This document shows, in pieces, positions 63,725-64,000 of a stretch of 64,000 bases of DNA. Within the stretch, counting starts at the first letter, position 1, and each line of letters opens with the position of its first letter. Under the pieces are notes generated by a model. It saw only the letters and a list, made by a program, of their open reading frames with translations, had not been told where the DNA came from and ran no database searches. Source of the DNA: Anoplolepis gracilipes (lineage: Eukaryota > Arthropoda > Insecta > Hymenoptera > Formicidae); the NCBI RefSeq assembly GCF_047496725.1, contig NC_132972.1, positions 3,712,001 to 3,776,000 of the forward strand, read 5' to 3'. The translations under genes and the position numbers were made by a program.

Positions 63725-64000
63725 TTCAATATCAGTATTTTTTATACAGTATTATTTTATGATTCTTCGATATTCATATTTAAATTATTATTAATTATTT
63801 TTTTAATACAAATTTGTGTTTTAATTTTATCTTTGTATTTCTTATATTTTTTATTGTATATATATATATATATTTTTTTTTTCTTTTTTTATTTTTTTAT
63901 ACAGGGTATTCCCAAGTTAAATGACCTGAAATATGAATTTAGGACCTCAAAACAAAAAATTTTCTCAAAAAAAATTTCCTCTGGAAGTATGCTTGCAAAC

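Larger units (their letters stand above)
59850..64000. other. Non-coding 3' part of the window
   Basis: GC-richer islands at 59860-60440, 60770-60980, 61540-62060 and 62420-62860 alternate with AT-rich DNA. There is a 27-bp A run at 62339-62365 and (TA)n near 63855-63873. Open frames in the GC-rich islands overlap on several frames and lack splice support. From about 63903 the sequence (ACAGGGTATTCCCAAG...) looks like the edge of a repetitive element cut by the window end. Confidence 0.5.

Noticed and set aside
1..64000. CRISPR arrays, bacterial operons, phage or viral genes
   Set aside because: No direct-repeat/spacer arrays and no compact gene order; composition and splice signals are those of an insect nuclear genome.

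Overview
The window reads as eukaryotic nuclear DNA from an insect, most likely a hymenopteran such as an ant. It is AT-rich, with CpG-dense islands showing no sign of CpG loss, many pure (TA)n and (GA/CT)n tracts, long hairpin-forming repeats, and spliced exons far apart with GT-AG borders. There are no operons, ribosome binding sites, CRISPR arrays or recognisable rRNA/tRNA genes. The species and lineage are inferred from these general properties; no gene was named with confidence.

Minus strand, about 24.6-28.8 kb: a compact locus. Two 3' exons (25196-25409 and 24610-24803) join in perfect phase, end in a stop, and are followed by an AATAAA signal. A third small exon (28719-28821) has both splice sites and an open frame, and its outgoing phase (0) fits the exon at 25409. 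Between them lies a 371-codon, Cys/Ser-rich open reading frame (25802-26917) with its own 5' UTR exon and a CpG-rich promoter region at 27.2-27.5 kb. Short sequence motifs are shared between the large exon and 25196-25409, and between 28719-28821 and 24610-24803, so all four probably belong to one unrecognised gene or a duplicated locus. How the large exon is joined is unresolved.

Plus strand, about 15-56 kb: scattered pieces that could be one very large gene. A 63-nt phase-1 exon lies at 15844-15906. A CpG-rich, CT-tracted promoter/5' UTR zone lies at 37.0-37.8 kb. A large N-terminal-type coding exon (39039-39921, 284 codons from its ATG) ends in a phase-1 donor. A strong acceptor at 51480 opens a short frame of the same phase. 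An acceptor directly abutting a donor lies at 56040. The sites at 15844 and 56040 look like recursive-splicing ratchet points, which would suit very long introns. If these belong together, the minus-strand locus is nested in a plus-strand intron.

The rest is intronic or intergenic DNA. It contains several inverted repeats (45-453, a perfect 214-bp palindrome at 12959-13172, 17633-17763, 20645-20890, 33559-33823, 33871-33975, 58816-59037), one interspersed repeat family with a copy near each end in opposite orientation (5175-5700 and 59330-59815), a perfect 52-bp tandem duplication (63621-63724), microsatellites, and GC-richer islands that could be conserved non-coding elements or enhancers.
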